64,000 nt of DNA from Bacteroidota bacterium (lineage in GTDB: Bacteria > Bacteroidota > Bacteroidia > B-17B0 > Aurantibacillaceae). Both the position numbers and the translations under genes were made by a program. The stretch's first letter is position 1; each line of letters starts with the position of its first letter. The notes below the pieces were generated by a model. The model worked only from the letters and a program-made list of their open reading frames with translations. It did not search any database and was not told where the DNA came from. The DNA lies in NCBI GenBank assembly GCA_016702705.1, contig JADJDM010000009.1:1-64000 (forward strand), given 5' to 3'. Below, piece by piece: positions 48,071-57,654 of the stretch.

Positions 48071-49390
48071 ATGCAAGTATTAAAATTTGGCGGAACAAGT
48101 GTAGGTAGCGCAGAGCGAATGAAAGCTTTAGTATCGCTTGTAGTTAATTCAAACCCAAAAATCGTTGTGTTAAGCGCAATGAGTGGAACAACCAATTCAT
48201 TAGTAGAAATTGCAAATGCTCTTTATGAAAAGAACAATGCAAAAGCGGTTGAACTAATTAATAAGTTGGAAGAGAAATATAAGCTTGAAATAAATAAACT
48301 CTATTCAAACGAAACAGCCTTAAATAAAGGAACGCAATTAATAAAATATCATTTTGATTATATACGCTCGTTTACCTTAGATATGTTTACCGTAAACGAA
48401 GAGAAAGCAATATTAGCACAAGGCGAATTGCTTTCAACCGCTTTATTTCATTTTTATTTGGAAGAAATTGGAGTGAGTTCAGTTTTGTTACCTGCGCTTA
48501 ATTTTATGCGTATTGATGAAAATGAAGAACCTGATTTAATTTATATAGAAGAGAATATTAAGAACGAATTAGCAAAACACAGCGGGGCAAATTTATTTAT
48601 AACACAAGGTTATATTTGTCGTAATACATTTGGTGAGATTGATAATTTAAAACGTGGAGGAAGTGATTACACTGCCTCATTAATAGGTGCAGCAATACTT
48701 GCAGAAGATGTGCAAATTTGGACAGACATTGACGGTATGCATAATAATGACCCGCGCATTGTAAACAAAACACATCCTATAGAGTATTTATCGTTTGATG
48801 AAGCAGCAGAGTTGGCTTATTTTGGTGCGAAAATTTTACATCCTACTTGTATTTTACCTGCACAAAAAAGAAACATTCCGGTTAAACTCTTAAATACCAT
48901 GCAGCCCGATGCAAAGGGAACAATTATTACGGCAAGTGTTGGTGAAGAAGGAATTAAAGCAGTTGCAGCAAAGGATGGAATTACTGCTATCAATATTAAA
49001 TCTGACCGAATGTTATTGGCCTACGGTTTTTTGCGTTCAGTGTTTGAAGTGTTTGAACGTTACAAAACTCCAATTGATATGATTACCACATCGGAGGTTG
49101 CAGTTTCTCTTACAATTGATAACGCAAGTAATTTGGATAAAATAATTTCCGAATTGGAGTCCTTTGGAACTGTAAGTATTGACAAAGATCAATCGATTGT
49201 GTGTATTGTAGGGGATTTTGGTGGAGAGAAACGTGGTTATGCAAACAAAGTATTTGATGCTCTAAAAGATATTCCAATTCGTATGATATCTTATGGTGGA
49301 AGCACGCATAATATTTCGGTTTTAGTAGAAGCGGGTCAAAAGAAAAATGCATTGGTAGCGCTTAACAAAGGTTTATTTAATTATAATTAA
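48071..49390 (+). CDS. lysC: Aspartate kinase
   Basis: 439 residues. LysC phosphorylates aspartate, the first step to lysine, threonine and methionine. The N-terminus has KFGGTSVGSAERM; later LKRGGSDYTASLIGAA and the catalytic region WTDIDGMHNNDPRIV. ACT-type regulatory domains fill the C-terminal third (IDMITTSEVAVSLTID ... RMISYGGSTHNISVLV). It is monofunctional, with no homoserine dehydrogenase fusion. lysA follows after 4 bp, so this is an operon aimed at lysine, and lysine feedback on the ACT domains is likely. Confidence 0.94.
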   Translation: MQVLKFGGTSVGSAERMKALVSLVVNSNPKIVVLSAMSGTTNSLVEIANALYEKNNAKAVELINKLEEKYKLEINKLYSNETALNKGTQLIKYHFDYIRSFTLDMFTVNEEKAILAQGELLSTALFHFYLEEIGVSSVLLPALNFMRIDENEEPDLIYIEENIKNELAKHSGANLFITQGYICRNTFGEIDNLKRGGSDYTASLIGAAILAEDVQIWTDIDGMHNNDPRIVNKTHPIEYLSFDEAAELAYFGAKILHPTCILPAQKRNIPVKLLNTMQPDAKGTIITASVGEEGIKAVAAKDGITAINIKSDRMLLAYGFLRSVFEVFERYKTPIDMITTSEVAVSLTIDNASNLDKIISELESFGTVSIDKDQSIVCIVGDFGGEKRGYANKVFDALKDIPIRMISYGGSTHNISVLVEAGQKKNALVALNKGLFNYN

Positions 49391-49394
49391 TAAA

Positions 49395-50540
49395 ATGAGA
49401 AAAGAATTAATAGAGAAATTCTCTGCAATTAAAACTCCATTTTATTATTATGATTTGGAATTATTGAAACAAACCTTGCGCGCTGCAAAAACAGAAGCAG
49501 ATAAATATCAATACCATGTTCATTATGCCTTAAAAGCAAATTGCGATGCGCAAGTGTTAGCAACCGTTCGTGAGCATGGATACGGGGCAGATTGTGTAAG
49601 CGGCAATGAGGTGAAGTGTGCTTTAGACAATGGCTTTGCAAACACTCAAGTTGTATTTGCTGGTGTAGGGAAGACCGATGATGAAATAAATTTAGCATTA
49701 GACAATGATATCTTTTGTTTCAACTGCGAATCGATTCCTGAATTGGAAGTGATAAATGAGTTGGCAGCTGTAAAGAATAAAACGGCAAACATTGCATTGC
49801 GTTTAAATCCGAATGTAGATGCTTACACACATAAATACATCACCACAGGTTTAGAAGAAAATAAGTTTGGAATTAATGCGCATGAGCTGGACGATATCAT
49901 CGACTTGCTTAAAAAACTCCTGAATCTAAGATTAATTGGCTTGCATTTTCATATTGGTTCGCAGATTACAGATTTTAATCCATTCAAAAAATTATGTTCT
50001 AAAGTAAATGAGTTCATCCATTTGTTTGAGCAAAAGGGAATTCAGTTCGAGCACATTAATGTTGGTGGTGGTTTGGGTATTAATTACAAAGAGCCCGACA
50101 CGCAAGCTATTCCCGATTTTAAAACCTACTTCGCTATTTTTAATGAATTGCTCGAATTAAGAAAAGGACAGCAATTGCATTTTGAATTGGGTCGCGCCTT
50201 AGTTGCAAACTGTGGTAGTTTAATTAGCCGTGTTATTTATGTAAAAAAAGGAATCAATACCAACTTCGCAATTTTAGATGCAGGTATGACAGAGTTAATT
50301 CGCCCTGCATTATACCAAGCGTATCATAAAATAGAGAACCTAAGCTCCGATGATAAACGCAATGTGCAACGCTACGATGTGGTAGGCCCCGTATGTGAAA
50401 GCAGTGATTGTTTTGGTAAAGCAGTTTACCTCCCTGAAACAAAGCGCGGGCACATGATTGCCATCAGAAGTGCTGGCGCCTATGGTGAAGTAATGGCTTC
50501 TAATTATAATTTAAGAGAGAAAGCGATTGGGGTTTATTAG
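49395..50540 (+). CDS. lysA: Diaminopimelate decarboxylase
   Basis: 381 residues. LysA makes L-lysine from meso-diaminopimelate with pyridoxal phosphate. The PLP lysine is Lys47 in HYALKANCDAQVL. Other features are GLHFHIGSQITD, INVGGGLGINYKEP, the dimer-active-site FELGRALVANCG, and GPVCESSDCFGK with the catalytic cysteine supplied across the dimer. The gene ends in the phrase YGEVMASNYN. It is the second gene of the lysC operon. Confidence 0.95.
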   Translation: MRKELIEKFSAIKTPFYYYDLELLKQTLRAAKTEADKYQYHVHYALKANCDAQVLATVREHGYGADCVSGNEVKCALDNGFANTQVVFAGVGKTDDEINLALDNDIFCFNCESIPELEVINELAAVKNKTANIALRLNPNVDAYTHKYITTGLEENKFGINAHELDDIIDLLKKLLNLRLIGLHFHIGSQITDFNPFKKLCSKVNEFIHLFEQKGIQFEHINVGGGLGINYKEPDTQAIPDFKTYFAIFNELLELRKGQQLHFELGRALVANCGSLISRVIYVKKGINTNFAILDAGMTELIRPALYQAYHKIENLSSDDKRNVQRYDVVGPVCESSDCFGKAVYLPETKRGHMIAIRSAGAYGEVMASNYNLREKAIGVY

Positions 50541-50638
50541 TTGTTTGGATTGCAAATATAAAGAGGATGATTATCTCGATGGATTCCAAACCTAGCGAAG
50601 CAGCTGTAAGTGAAATAAATCAGCTATAATGCAAGTTT

Positions 50639-50721
50639 AATCCCGAAGGGATTGAATAACAATAACCCTGCATGAAATGCAGGGTTAGAAATAAGCACTA
50701 TACTAAAACCACGGAGTGGTT
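50639..50721. repeat. Left array of three small-loop palindromes beside the transposase
   Basis: AATCCC-GAA-GGGATT (50639-50653), an 11-bp stem from 50663 to 50687 with GAA loop (inner arm AACCCTGCAT), and AACCAC-GGA-GTGGTT (50707-50721). The last is 9 bp from the transposase stop. All three carry trinucleotide loops of the form GNA on the plus strand. The preceding 98 bp after lysA show nothing recognisable. Confidence 0.7.
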
Positions 50722-50729
50722 GAACCTAC

Positions 50730-51176
50730 TCACAACAGATACTTCTCATCAAACTCAACTCCATGTTCATTTAGCAATTCTTTATACTCTTCCATAAATG
50801 TTTTTTTGCGATGATGCTCTTCTTGATTTTTCACATAATTAACTAAGTTCTCTTTTTCTTTTATTGTATAAGTAAATGCACCATATCCTTCTTGCCATCC
50901 ACCGAATTGCGGGAAGAGGCTTTCTTTTTTAATATGCTCAGAGCTTGCGAGTTTTATATCTTTTACTAAATCAGATAATGCAACACTAGGATGCAAATGC
51001 GTTATGATGTGTATGTGGTCAGCCACACCTCCGATTTGATAGAGGTGGCATTTTTTATTTTTTAGAATTCCCCAAATGTATTTATATAATTCTTTTTTGT
51101 TTTCGCCTTTTAATACTTGTTCGCGATGCTTTGTGCTAAAAACGATTTGATATAGTATTTGAGTGTAGGTGCTCAT
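50730..51176 (-). CDS. IS200-like Y1 transposase, REP-associated (RAYT) type
   Basis: 148 residues with one Y1_Tnp domain. HUH motif: ADHIHIITHLHP; catalytic tyrosine: in NLVNYVKNQEEHH. The segment SSEHIKKESLFPQFGGWQEGYGAFTY is typical of this family. No typical IS200 left and right ends or a second transposase (TnpB) is present; instead, palindrome arrays flank it on both sides in opposite orientation. In RAYT systems the protein cleaves and joins single-stranded REP palindromes and is usually a single-copy host gene. Function here is inferred from this arrangement. Confidence 0.9.
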   Translation of the reverse strand: MSTYTQILYQIVFSTKHREQVLKGENKKELYKYIWGILKNKKCHLYQIGGVADHIHIITHLHPSVALSDLVKDIKLASSEHIKKESLFPQFGGWQEGYGAFTYTIKEKENLVNYVKNQEEHHRKKTFMEEYKELLNEHGVEFDEKYLL

Positions 51177-51193
51177 TGTGCTGCGTGTTGGTT

Positions 51194-51276
51194 AAACCCC
51201 TTCAGGGTTTTTATATTTTCTTTCTTTTTACCCCGAATTGCATTCGGGGTTATTGTTGTTAAAGCCCTTCGGGCTT
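51194..51276. repeat. Right array of three small-loop palindromes beside the transposase
   Basis: AAACCC-CTTCA-GGGTTT (51194-51210), ACCCCGAAT-TGC-ATTCGGGGT (51230-51250) and AAGCCC-TTC-GGGCTT (51262-51276). Two of three loops contain TTC on the plus strand, the complement of the GAA loops in the left array, so the two arrays point in opposite directions around the gene. The remaining 130 bp before the next terminator is plain A/T-rich DNA. Confidence 0.7.
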
Positions 51277-51411
51277 CTTAATAATATTTGATGTGAAAAT
51301 AATCAATGAGTTTTTGCAAGTAAAAAAACTGTTTTCTAAATAACCATTGCATATATATACTTGTAACTATTTTCTTTAAATCAAACTTGCAAAATTTCCC
51401 CATAAACATAA

Positions 51412-51435
51412 AAGGCAGCCCTAGAGCTGCCTTTC
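51412..51435. terminator. Rho-independent terminator after the S46 peptidase gene
   Basis: AAAGGCAGC-CCTAGA-GCTGCCTTT, a perfect 9-bp stem with a 6-nt loop; A/T tracts on both sides allow use in both directions. Confidence 0.8.
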
Positions 51436-51456
51436 ATTATAAAATTCAATTTAAAT

Positions 51457-53616
51457 TTATTTCAAGCTTAACTCAGCTAATAAATTTTTTGCGTTTCCTA
51501 ATTTATCCATTACAAATAATACGTAACGTACGTCAACACAAATAGTACGGTTTAAGTCTTTATCAAAAGCAATTTTGTGACTTAGTGCTTCGTAGTTACC
51601 ATCAAAAGCTAAGCCTATTAATTCACCTTTTGCGTTAATAACTGGTGAACCGGAGTTACCACCTGTGATGTCATTTGTAGTAATAAAAGAAACAACTACA
51701 TCGTTGTATTTTTTATCTACGTATTGTCCGAAATCTTTTTTCTTGTAGGTTTCAACTAAGTTTGCAGGTAAATCAAATTCGTAATCGCCTGGCTTGTATT
51801 TATCCATTGCCCCACCTAAAGTACAAACGTAATCATATTGTACGCCATCTCTTGGTTTGTATGATTTTACATTACCATAACTTACACGCATAGAGAAGTT
51901 AGCATCAGGGTAACGTACTTTTGTAGGCTCCATTTCCATTAAACCTTTCATGTAAGCACGATTTAAATCATTATTCTTATTTGCAAAATCATTATATAAT
52001 GGTGCAAAACGTGTATTATAGTTTTTCATAAATGCAGAAGCACATTGAAAAGCGATATCGTTAGCTAATGCAATTGTATCAGGTTTTGCTATAAACGATT
52101 TCCATTTAGCATCATCTAAAATCATTGTTTTTGTAAAAACATCGTTTGCGTATTTTACATACGCATCGCTAAATGAAGGGTCGCCATATTTAGCTTTAAA
52201 GTTCACATAAAAATCTGTTGGCTGTTGGTTAGGAATAATATCCGTATAAAATGATTTTAAAACTGCTGCAACAATACGTTGATCAGAAACTTTGTTTTCA
52301 CCTGCAATAAATGTTGCTCTTGCTTTTTCTGTGGCAGCTATTGTTTTGTTTAATTCATCAGTGCTAATGTCTTTTTTCTTTAAAGCTTTTTCTAATTGCA
52401 TTAAACTTCCTGCATAAGCTAGTAATGGCGAACCACTAATTCCTTCAGTAATATAAACACGGTGTTTAGAGTAGGGAGTCCAAGCATTGTAGTTTTGCTC
52501 AATATCATGGAAAATATTTTCGTAATCAGGTTTTCCTTTTGCCCAAGTAATAAAATCATTTTCTACAGTTTGTTTTTGATCGTAGATATGATATTTAATT
52601 AACTGCTTGCTTTCGCCATCAAAAAATTTCCAGTAGTTAGCAATACGAGCATAAGAAGATGCTAATTGCAATTTAACAGCTGGGTCTTTAATCATTTCTT
52701 CTAACATGTTTTTTAAACGCATATCACGTAAAGAAACGGTGAATGGATTTTCGATATCTGTTTTTAATTTAACACCATAAGAAGTTTCGTAACGGTTTGT
52801 GCTTCCTGGGTAACCATAAATCATTGCATAATCACCATCATTAATTCCTTTTAAAGAAACGGGTAAAAAATGTTTTGGAATATACGGAACGTTATCAACT
52901 GCATAATCTGCAGCTTTACCATCTTTACTCATGTAAACTCTAAATACAGAGAAATCTCCTGTATGACGAGGCCATTCCCAGTTATCAGTATCTCCACCAA
53001 ATTTACCAATGCTCTCGGGCGGTGTTCCAACAAAACGCACATCGCTATAACGCTCATAAACAAACATTAAAAATTGGTTTCCTTTAAAGAAAGAACTTAC
53101 ACGTGCTTCTAAAGTTCCTGTGCTATTCTTTTTTCCAAGTTCAGTAAATATTTCCTGCATTTTTTTTGTGCGCTCTGCACCCGTAGTGTTTCCAAGAGCT
53201 GTGTTTACTTGTGCCGTAACATCTTCGATTTTATTCAAAAATTGAACGCTTAATCCTTTAGATGGAATTTCTTCACCTTTGTTTTTTGCCCAAAAACCAT
53301 CTTTTAAATAGTTATGTTCAACACTACTTGCAGTAGCAATTGCTTCGTAACCGCAGTGGTGATTAGTGAAAATTAGACCTTCTTTACTAACGATTTCACC
53401 TGTACATCCACCACCAAAAATAACAATCGCATCTTTAATAGATGGTTTGTTGATGTCGTATAGTTGTTCTTTACTAAGCTTTAAGCCTTTTTTTACCATG
53501 TCCTTGTAAACTTGTTCGCCAAGTAACATAGGAAGCCACATGCCTTCGTCAGCCTTAACAGGAGCAAACCTAAGTGTAAAGGCAACTAAAAATAAATAAA
53601 TGATTGTTTTACGCAT
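51457..53616 (-). CDS. S46 family dipeptidyl peptidase, DPP7-like
   Basis: 719 residues with a signal peptide. S46 enzymes release dipeptides from peptides in the periplasm and feed amino-acid-using Bacteroidota. The chymotrypsin-like triad is visible: His in IFTNHHCGYEAI (about residue 86), Asp in GGDTDNWEWPRHTGDFSV, Ser in ITGGNSGSPVINAKGE. The residue 18 after the catalytic Ser (LAFDGN) is Gly; the corresponding residue in DPP11, which prefers acidic P1 residues, is Arg, so a DPP7-like preference for hydrophobic P1 residues is more likely. It stands alone with its own terminator. Confidence 0.93.
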   Translation of the reverse strand: MRKTIIYLFLVAFTLRFAPVKADEGMWLPMLLGEQVYKDMVKKGLKLSKEQLYDINKPSIKDAIVIFGGGCTGEIVSKEGLIFTNHHCGYEAIATASSVEHNYLKDGFWAKNKGEEIPSKGLSVQFLNKIEDVTAQVNTALGNTTGAERTKKMQEIFTELGKKNSTGTLEARVSSFFKGNQFLMFVYERYSDVRFVGTPPESIGKFGGDTDNWEWPRHTGDFSVFRVYMSKDGKAADYAVDNVPYIPKHFLPVSLKGINDGDYAMIYGYPGSTNRYETSYGVKLKTDIENPFTVSLRDMRLKNMLEEMIKDPAVKLQLASSYARIANYWKFFDGESKQLIKYHIYDQKQTVENDFITWAKGKPDYENIFHDIEQNYNAWTPYSKHRVYITEGISGSPLLAYAGSLMQLEKALKKKDISTDELNKTIAATEKARATFIAGENKVSDQRIVAAVLKSFYTDIIPNQQPTDFYVNFKAKYGDPSFSDAYVKYANDVFTKTMILDDAKWKSFIAKPDTIALANDIAFQCASAFMKNYNTRFAPLYNDFANKNNDLNRAYMKGLMEMEPTKVRYPDANFSMRVSYGNVKSYKPRDGVQYDYVCTLGGAMDKYKPGDYEFDLPANLVETYKKKDFGQYVDKKYNDVVVSFITTNDITGGNSGSPVINAKGELIGLAFDGNYEALSHKIAFDKDLNRTICVDVRYVLFVMDKLGNAKNLLAELSLK

Positions 53617-53831
53617 TTGTATAGTTTTTTTGAGGCGTCTAAAGTACGTAAAATATACAATTGTAGGTAAAGCTTCGACGATTGAAATTGTTCATTCGGC
53701 TAATTATGTAGATTTAGCTTTTCTGGCGCATCTATCTGAAATTCACGATTTTTTGAGATAAAAAAATCTTCAGCTTAACATTATTTGTATCGTTTTTTTG
53801 TTGTATTTTGGTACTTTAAACAAAACTCCAC

Positions 53832-56800
53832 ATGAAAAAAATCTATTCGTTAACTATTGCTTTTTTATGTTTGTTGGGAAGTACGGAGCTTTCGGCTCAA
53901 GGAGCTGATTGTTCAACAGCCACTCAACTAACTAATGTTATTAATTATTGTTCTGGCCCAGGTGCATATACCAATGTGGGTGCTACTGCAAGTGGGTTTG
54001 GACTCCCAACGTGTTGGAACGCAGGAACTCCAACTGAAGATGTTTGGTTTCAATTTACTGCAATTGGAACAGATGCTTTGATATCAGTAGGCGGTTCGGG
54101 TGCGGGTGGAACAATGGTTCGTCCTCGTATTGCTATCTATAATGGAAATTGTGGGGGAACAATTAATGAATTAGGTTGTGTTCAGGCAGCAAATGGGTCA
54201 GGCGTTGCTCAATTATATGAAGGAGCAATGATTCCAGGAACAATCTATTATATACGTGTTAGTACAACAAATGCACAAGAAGGCACTTTTGAGCTTTGTA
54301 TAAATAATTATTCTCCATCAGCTAATCCAGGTGCTGATTGCGGTGGAGCCGCTTTTTTGTGTAATCAAAATCCGGTATCTGTAGGTACTTTAAGCGGTGG
54401 TGGAGCAAATAATGATGAGCCTGAGTCTTCTTCTTGTATGGAAGATGCATTTGGTGCTGATGAAGGAAATTCTTCTTGGTTTTATTGGACTTGTGGAGTA
54501 TCAGGTACATTAACCGTTGATTTAACTCCTATTAATCCTAATGATGATATTGATTTTATTGTTTATCAATTATCCGCACCAAATGTTTGTGGAACTCGTT
54601 CTATTTTAAGATGTAATACTTCTGCATGTTTAAATGCAAATGGCTCTACTGGCTTAAGTTTAACTGATACGGATTTAACAGAAGACCCAGGATGTGATTT
54701 CGGTGAAAATGCCTATTGCCAATTTGTTAACATGGTAGCAGGAACTTCTTATGCTATCTTAGTAAATAATTTTAGTGCGAATTCAGGTTTTACTATGAAT
54801 TTTGGTGGAACAGGCTTGTTCCAAGGGCCAAATCCTAATATTTCAACCTCCGCAACAACAATTTGTGCAGGTGGTTCGGTAAGTTTTGATGGTACATCAA
54901 GTACAAATGTTTCAGGTGGTTTAAGTTGGAATTTTTTAAATGGAGGTTCTCCTACAAGCGCAACAGGTGTTGGCCCACATTCAGTTACTTATGCTAATCA
55001 AGGTTCTTATGTTGCAATTTTAAATGGGATTGATGCAACTGGCTGTCAAGCTACAGAAGTTGCAAATATTACGGTTGGACCTCCTGCTGCGAGTCCAACA
55101 GTTGCAAATGTTAACTACTGCCAAGGACAAACTGCTAGTGTTTTAACTGCAACAGGAACAAACCTTTTATGGTATACCTCAGCAACAGGCGGTGTAGGAT
55201 CTGCAACCGCACCAACTCCTTCAACTGCAACAGTTGGAACAACGAGTTATTTTGTTTCTCAAACCCCAAGTGGTTGTGAAAGTCCACGTGCACAAATAGA
55301 TGTAGTAGTTAGTGCAGGACCAGATGCAACTGCAACTACGCCTGTAAATTTAAATTGTGTTCCAGCTACTATTACTTTATCAGGTTCTTCGACAGCAACA
55401 AGCCCTTCTTATTCATGGGCAGGCCCATCTATTGTGAGCGGTGCTAATACTGCTACTCCAAGCGTTGGTGGTGCAGGTACCTATACGTTAACTGTTACTT
55501 CAGGTGTTTGTACTAATACAACTACTGTTGTTGTTAATCCTCCAACAGGTTCACCGCAACTTACTTTTTCCGGAGATAATGATACATTAACATGTTTAAT
55601 AACAGCCGTTAATTTAACTAGTAGTTCAACTACTTCAAATGTAAGTTTTCAATGGACTGGTCCAACAGTAGGAAATGTAGTTAGTTCAACTGCAAATGCA
55701 ACAGTTAATGCTCCAGGAACATACACTATTACGGTTACTGATGGCTCAAATGGTTGTACAAGTGTTAACAGTTTTGCTGTTGCAACAAATACAGCTGTTC
55801 CAACAATTGCTCCTGTTTCTAATCATATAATTACATGTACAACAACAACAGCTACTTTAAGTACAACAGCAGTTGCTGGAATAACTTATGCTTGGACGGG
55901 TCCAACAGTTGGTAATCCAGCAGGAACAACTCCATTATCTAACAGTACTGTTGTTAGTGCTTCTGGAACGTATACTGTAACAGCAATAAATTCAACAAAT
56001 GGATGTACAAATACTGCTACAGGAACTGTTACTACAAATACAGCAGTACCTTCGGTAACAATGGGCAGTAACCAATCAATTACTTGTGCAGCAAATACTG
56101 TTACAATTAATGGAACAGGAAATTCAAATGCGGGAGGTTCTGTTGCTTATTCATGGACAGGTCCTTCTGTAGGTTCACCAGCGGGAACTTCACCAAGTTC
56201 ATCTTTAACAAATGTATCTTCGGCAGGAACTTATACTTTATTGGTTACTGATCAAACTAATGGGTGTACAATTTCTGGAACCCTTTCGGTTACAGCAAGT
56301 ATAGGTGTTCCTTCAATTACTGCAACTGCTAATGACACTATTTCTTGTAATACAAACTCTGTTCAGTTGATGTCAACTACATCAACTAATGCAGTTCATT
56401 ATGCATGGACAGATCCTGCTGGAAATCCAGTTGGCACAACATCTGGTATCACAGCATCTGCAATTGGTACTTATACATTAACAGTTACAGATACAACTAA
56501 TAATTGCGTGTCAAGTGTGCAAGTTGCAGTTGTTGCTGATTTGGCAAGCCCGATTGTAACAGTAGGACCAAACCCTCTTTTATCTTGTTCGGTAACATCT
56601 GTTAATTTAACTGCATCGTCAAATGTAACTAATGCAACTTATTCATGGACTGGGCCTACATCAGGAACACCCGCAGGTAATAATCCTACAAACGATACTA
56701 CTAATGTAGCCACTGCGGGTAATTATACTGTAACAGTAGTTAATCCTACTAATGGTTGCTCAAGTAATGCAACTGTTCTAGTTAATTCAAATGGTTCTCA

Positions 56801-57563
56801 AACTATTGTAAATGCAGGTCCTGCAACTACGACATTACCTTGTGGAAGTACTGGAATTACCTTAAGTGGTACTCAATTGCAAACAGGTTATCAATATGTT
56901 TGGACTAATTCTGTAGGAACAGTTTTAAATCCAAGTGGTGGTTCAACAGCTCCTGGAGTTAATACGCCAGGTACTTATTATTTAACTGCAACAAATCCTG
57001 CAACTGGATGTTCAAGTGTTGATAGTATTAGAGTTATACCTGGAGTGCAACCAAATGCTGCGTTTTCTCCTTCGGTAAATTCTGGTTATCTTCCTTTACC
57101 TGTTGTATATACAAATACAAGTACAGGAGCTAATAATTATCAATGGTTTGTTTCAGGAACAAATGGATTGCCTGTGGCTTATTCTGCTAACTATGCAAAT
57201 ACATTTTCTGCAGCTGGAACATATACAGTTATTTTGGTTGCAGGTAATGGTAGCGTAACGTGTAATGATACAGCCTTTACAATTATAGTAGTTCAAGAGC
57301 CAGCAACTGTTCTTATTCCAAATATCTTTAGCCCAAATGGCGATAATATAAATGATGTACTTAAACCAATTACAACCGGAATGAAATCGTTAATGATTGA
57401 TATATATAATCGTTGGGGAACTAAGATGATTACATTTGATGGATTAACTACTGGTTGGGCAGGCGATGGTAATAGCGAAGGAACTTATTTCTATATAGCT
57501 AAGGGTGTAGGTGAAGATGGAACTGAGATAGAAGAAAAGGGTTATATATTAATGGTTAAATAG
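53832..57563 (+). CDS. Large secreted repeat protein with CHU_C (type B) sorting domain
   Basis: 1,243 residues, intact. A signal peptide (SLTIAFLCLLGSTELSAQ) is followed by two N-terminal jelly-roll-like domains (about 30-160 and 165-330; AILVNNFSANSGFTMNF closes the second), a PKD-like domain (about 335-425) and about seven Ig-like modules of 80-90 residues with the shared pattern Y-S-W-T-G-P-T ... G-T-Y-T-V-T-V ... N-G-C. The tail NIFSPNGDNINDVLKP ... MIDIYNRWGTKM ... EGTYFYIAKGV is the CHU_C/gliding-motility-associated domain, a type IX substrate signal. Surface attachment is inferred. Ser/Thr/Asn/Gly-rich composition and internal DNA repeats are evident. A terminator follows. Confidence 0.9.
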   Translation: MKKIYSLTIAFLCLLGSTELSAQGADCSTATQLTNVINYCSGPGAYTNVGATASGFGLPTCWNAGTPTEDVWFQFTAIGTDALISVGGSGAGGTMVRPRIAIYNGNCGGTINELGCVQAANGSGVAQLYEGAMIPGTIYYIRVSTTNAQEGTFELCINNYSPSANPGADCGGAAFLCNQNPVSVGTLSGGGANNDEPESSSCMEDAFGADEGNSSWFYWTCGVSGTLTVDLTPINPNDDIDFIVYQLSAPNVCGTRSILRCNTSACLNANGSTGLSLTDTDLTEDPGCDFGENAYCQFVNMVAGTSYAILVNNFSANSGFTMNFGGTGLFQGPNPNISTSATTICAGGSVSFDGTSSTNVSGGLSWNFLNGGSPTSATGVGPHSVTYANQGSYVAILNGIDATGCQATEVANITVGPPAASPTVANVNYCQGQTASVLTATGTNLLWYTSATGGVGSATAPTPSTATVGTTSYFVSQTPSGCESPRAQIDVVVSAGPDATATTPVNLNCVPATITLSGSSTATSPSYSWAGPSIVSGANTATPSVGGAGTYTLTVTSGVCTNTTTVVVNPPTGSPQLTFSGDNDTLTCLITAVNLTSSSTTSNVSFQWTGPTVGNVVSSTANATVNAPGTYTITVTDGSNGCTSVNSFAVATNTAVPTIAPVSNHIITCTTTTATLSTTAVAGITYAWTGPTVGNPAGTTPLSNSTVVSASGTYTVTAINSTNGCTNTATGTVTTNTAVPSVTMGSNQSITCAANTVTINGTGNSNAGGSVAYSWTGPSVGSPAGTSPSSSLTNVSSAGTYTLLVTDQTNGCTISGTLSVTASIGVPSITATANDTISCNTNSVQLMSTTSTNAVHYAWTDPAGNPVGTTSGITASAIGTYTLTVTDTTNNCVSSVQVAVVADLASPIVTVGPNPLLSCSVTSVNLTASSNVTNATYSWTGPTSGTPAGNNPTNDTTNVATAGNYTVTVVNPTNGCSSNATVLVNSNGSQTIVNAGPATTTLPCGSTGITLSGTQLQTGYQYVWTNSVGTVLNPSGGSTAPGVNTPGTYYLTATNPATGCSSVDSIRVIPGVQPNAAFSPSVNSGYLPLPVVYTNTSTGANNYQWFVSGTNGLPVAYSANYANTFSAAGTYTVILVAGNGSVTCNDTAFTIIVVQEPATVLIPNIFSPNGDNINDVLKPITTGMKSLMIDIYNRWGTKMITFDGLTTGWAGDGNSEGTYFYIAKGVGEDGTEIEEKGYILMVK

Positions 57564-57581
57564 TAATTGCAATTTGATAAG

Positions 57582-57613
57582 AAAATCCCGCTTGCATTAG
57601 TAAGCGGGATTTT
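57582..57613 (+). terminator. Rho-independent terminator after the CHU_C gene
   Basis: AAAATCCCGCTT / AAGCGGGATTTT, a 12-bp stem with an 8-nt loop, followed by further T residues to T8 in total. Confidence 0.88.
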
Positions 57614-57630
57614 TTTTGGAATGTATTGCT

Positions 57631-57638
57631 TACTTTTG
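57631..57638 (+). promoter_or_regulatory. Bacteroidota -7 element before the CPBP protease
   Basis: TACTTTTG, exact TAnnTTTG, 16 bp before the ATG at 57655 and directly after the terminator. Confidence 0.45.
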
Positions 57639-57654
57639 TCTAAATAAATTTTTA

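Noticed and set aside
55580..56800. Regularly spaced similar segments that could suggest a CRISPR array or tandem DNA repeat
   Set aside because: The spacing (about 250 bp) and the similarity follow protein Ig-like modules in one open frame; there are no short identical repeats with unique spacers.
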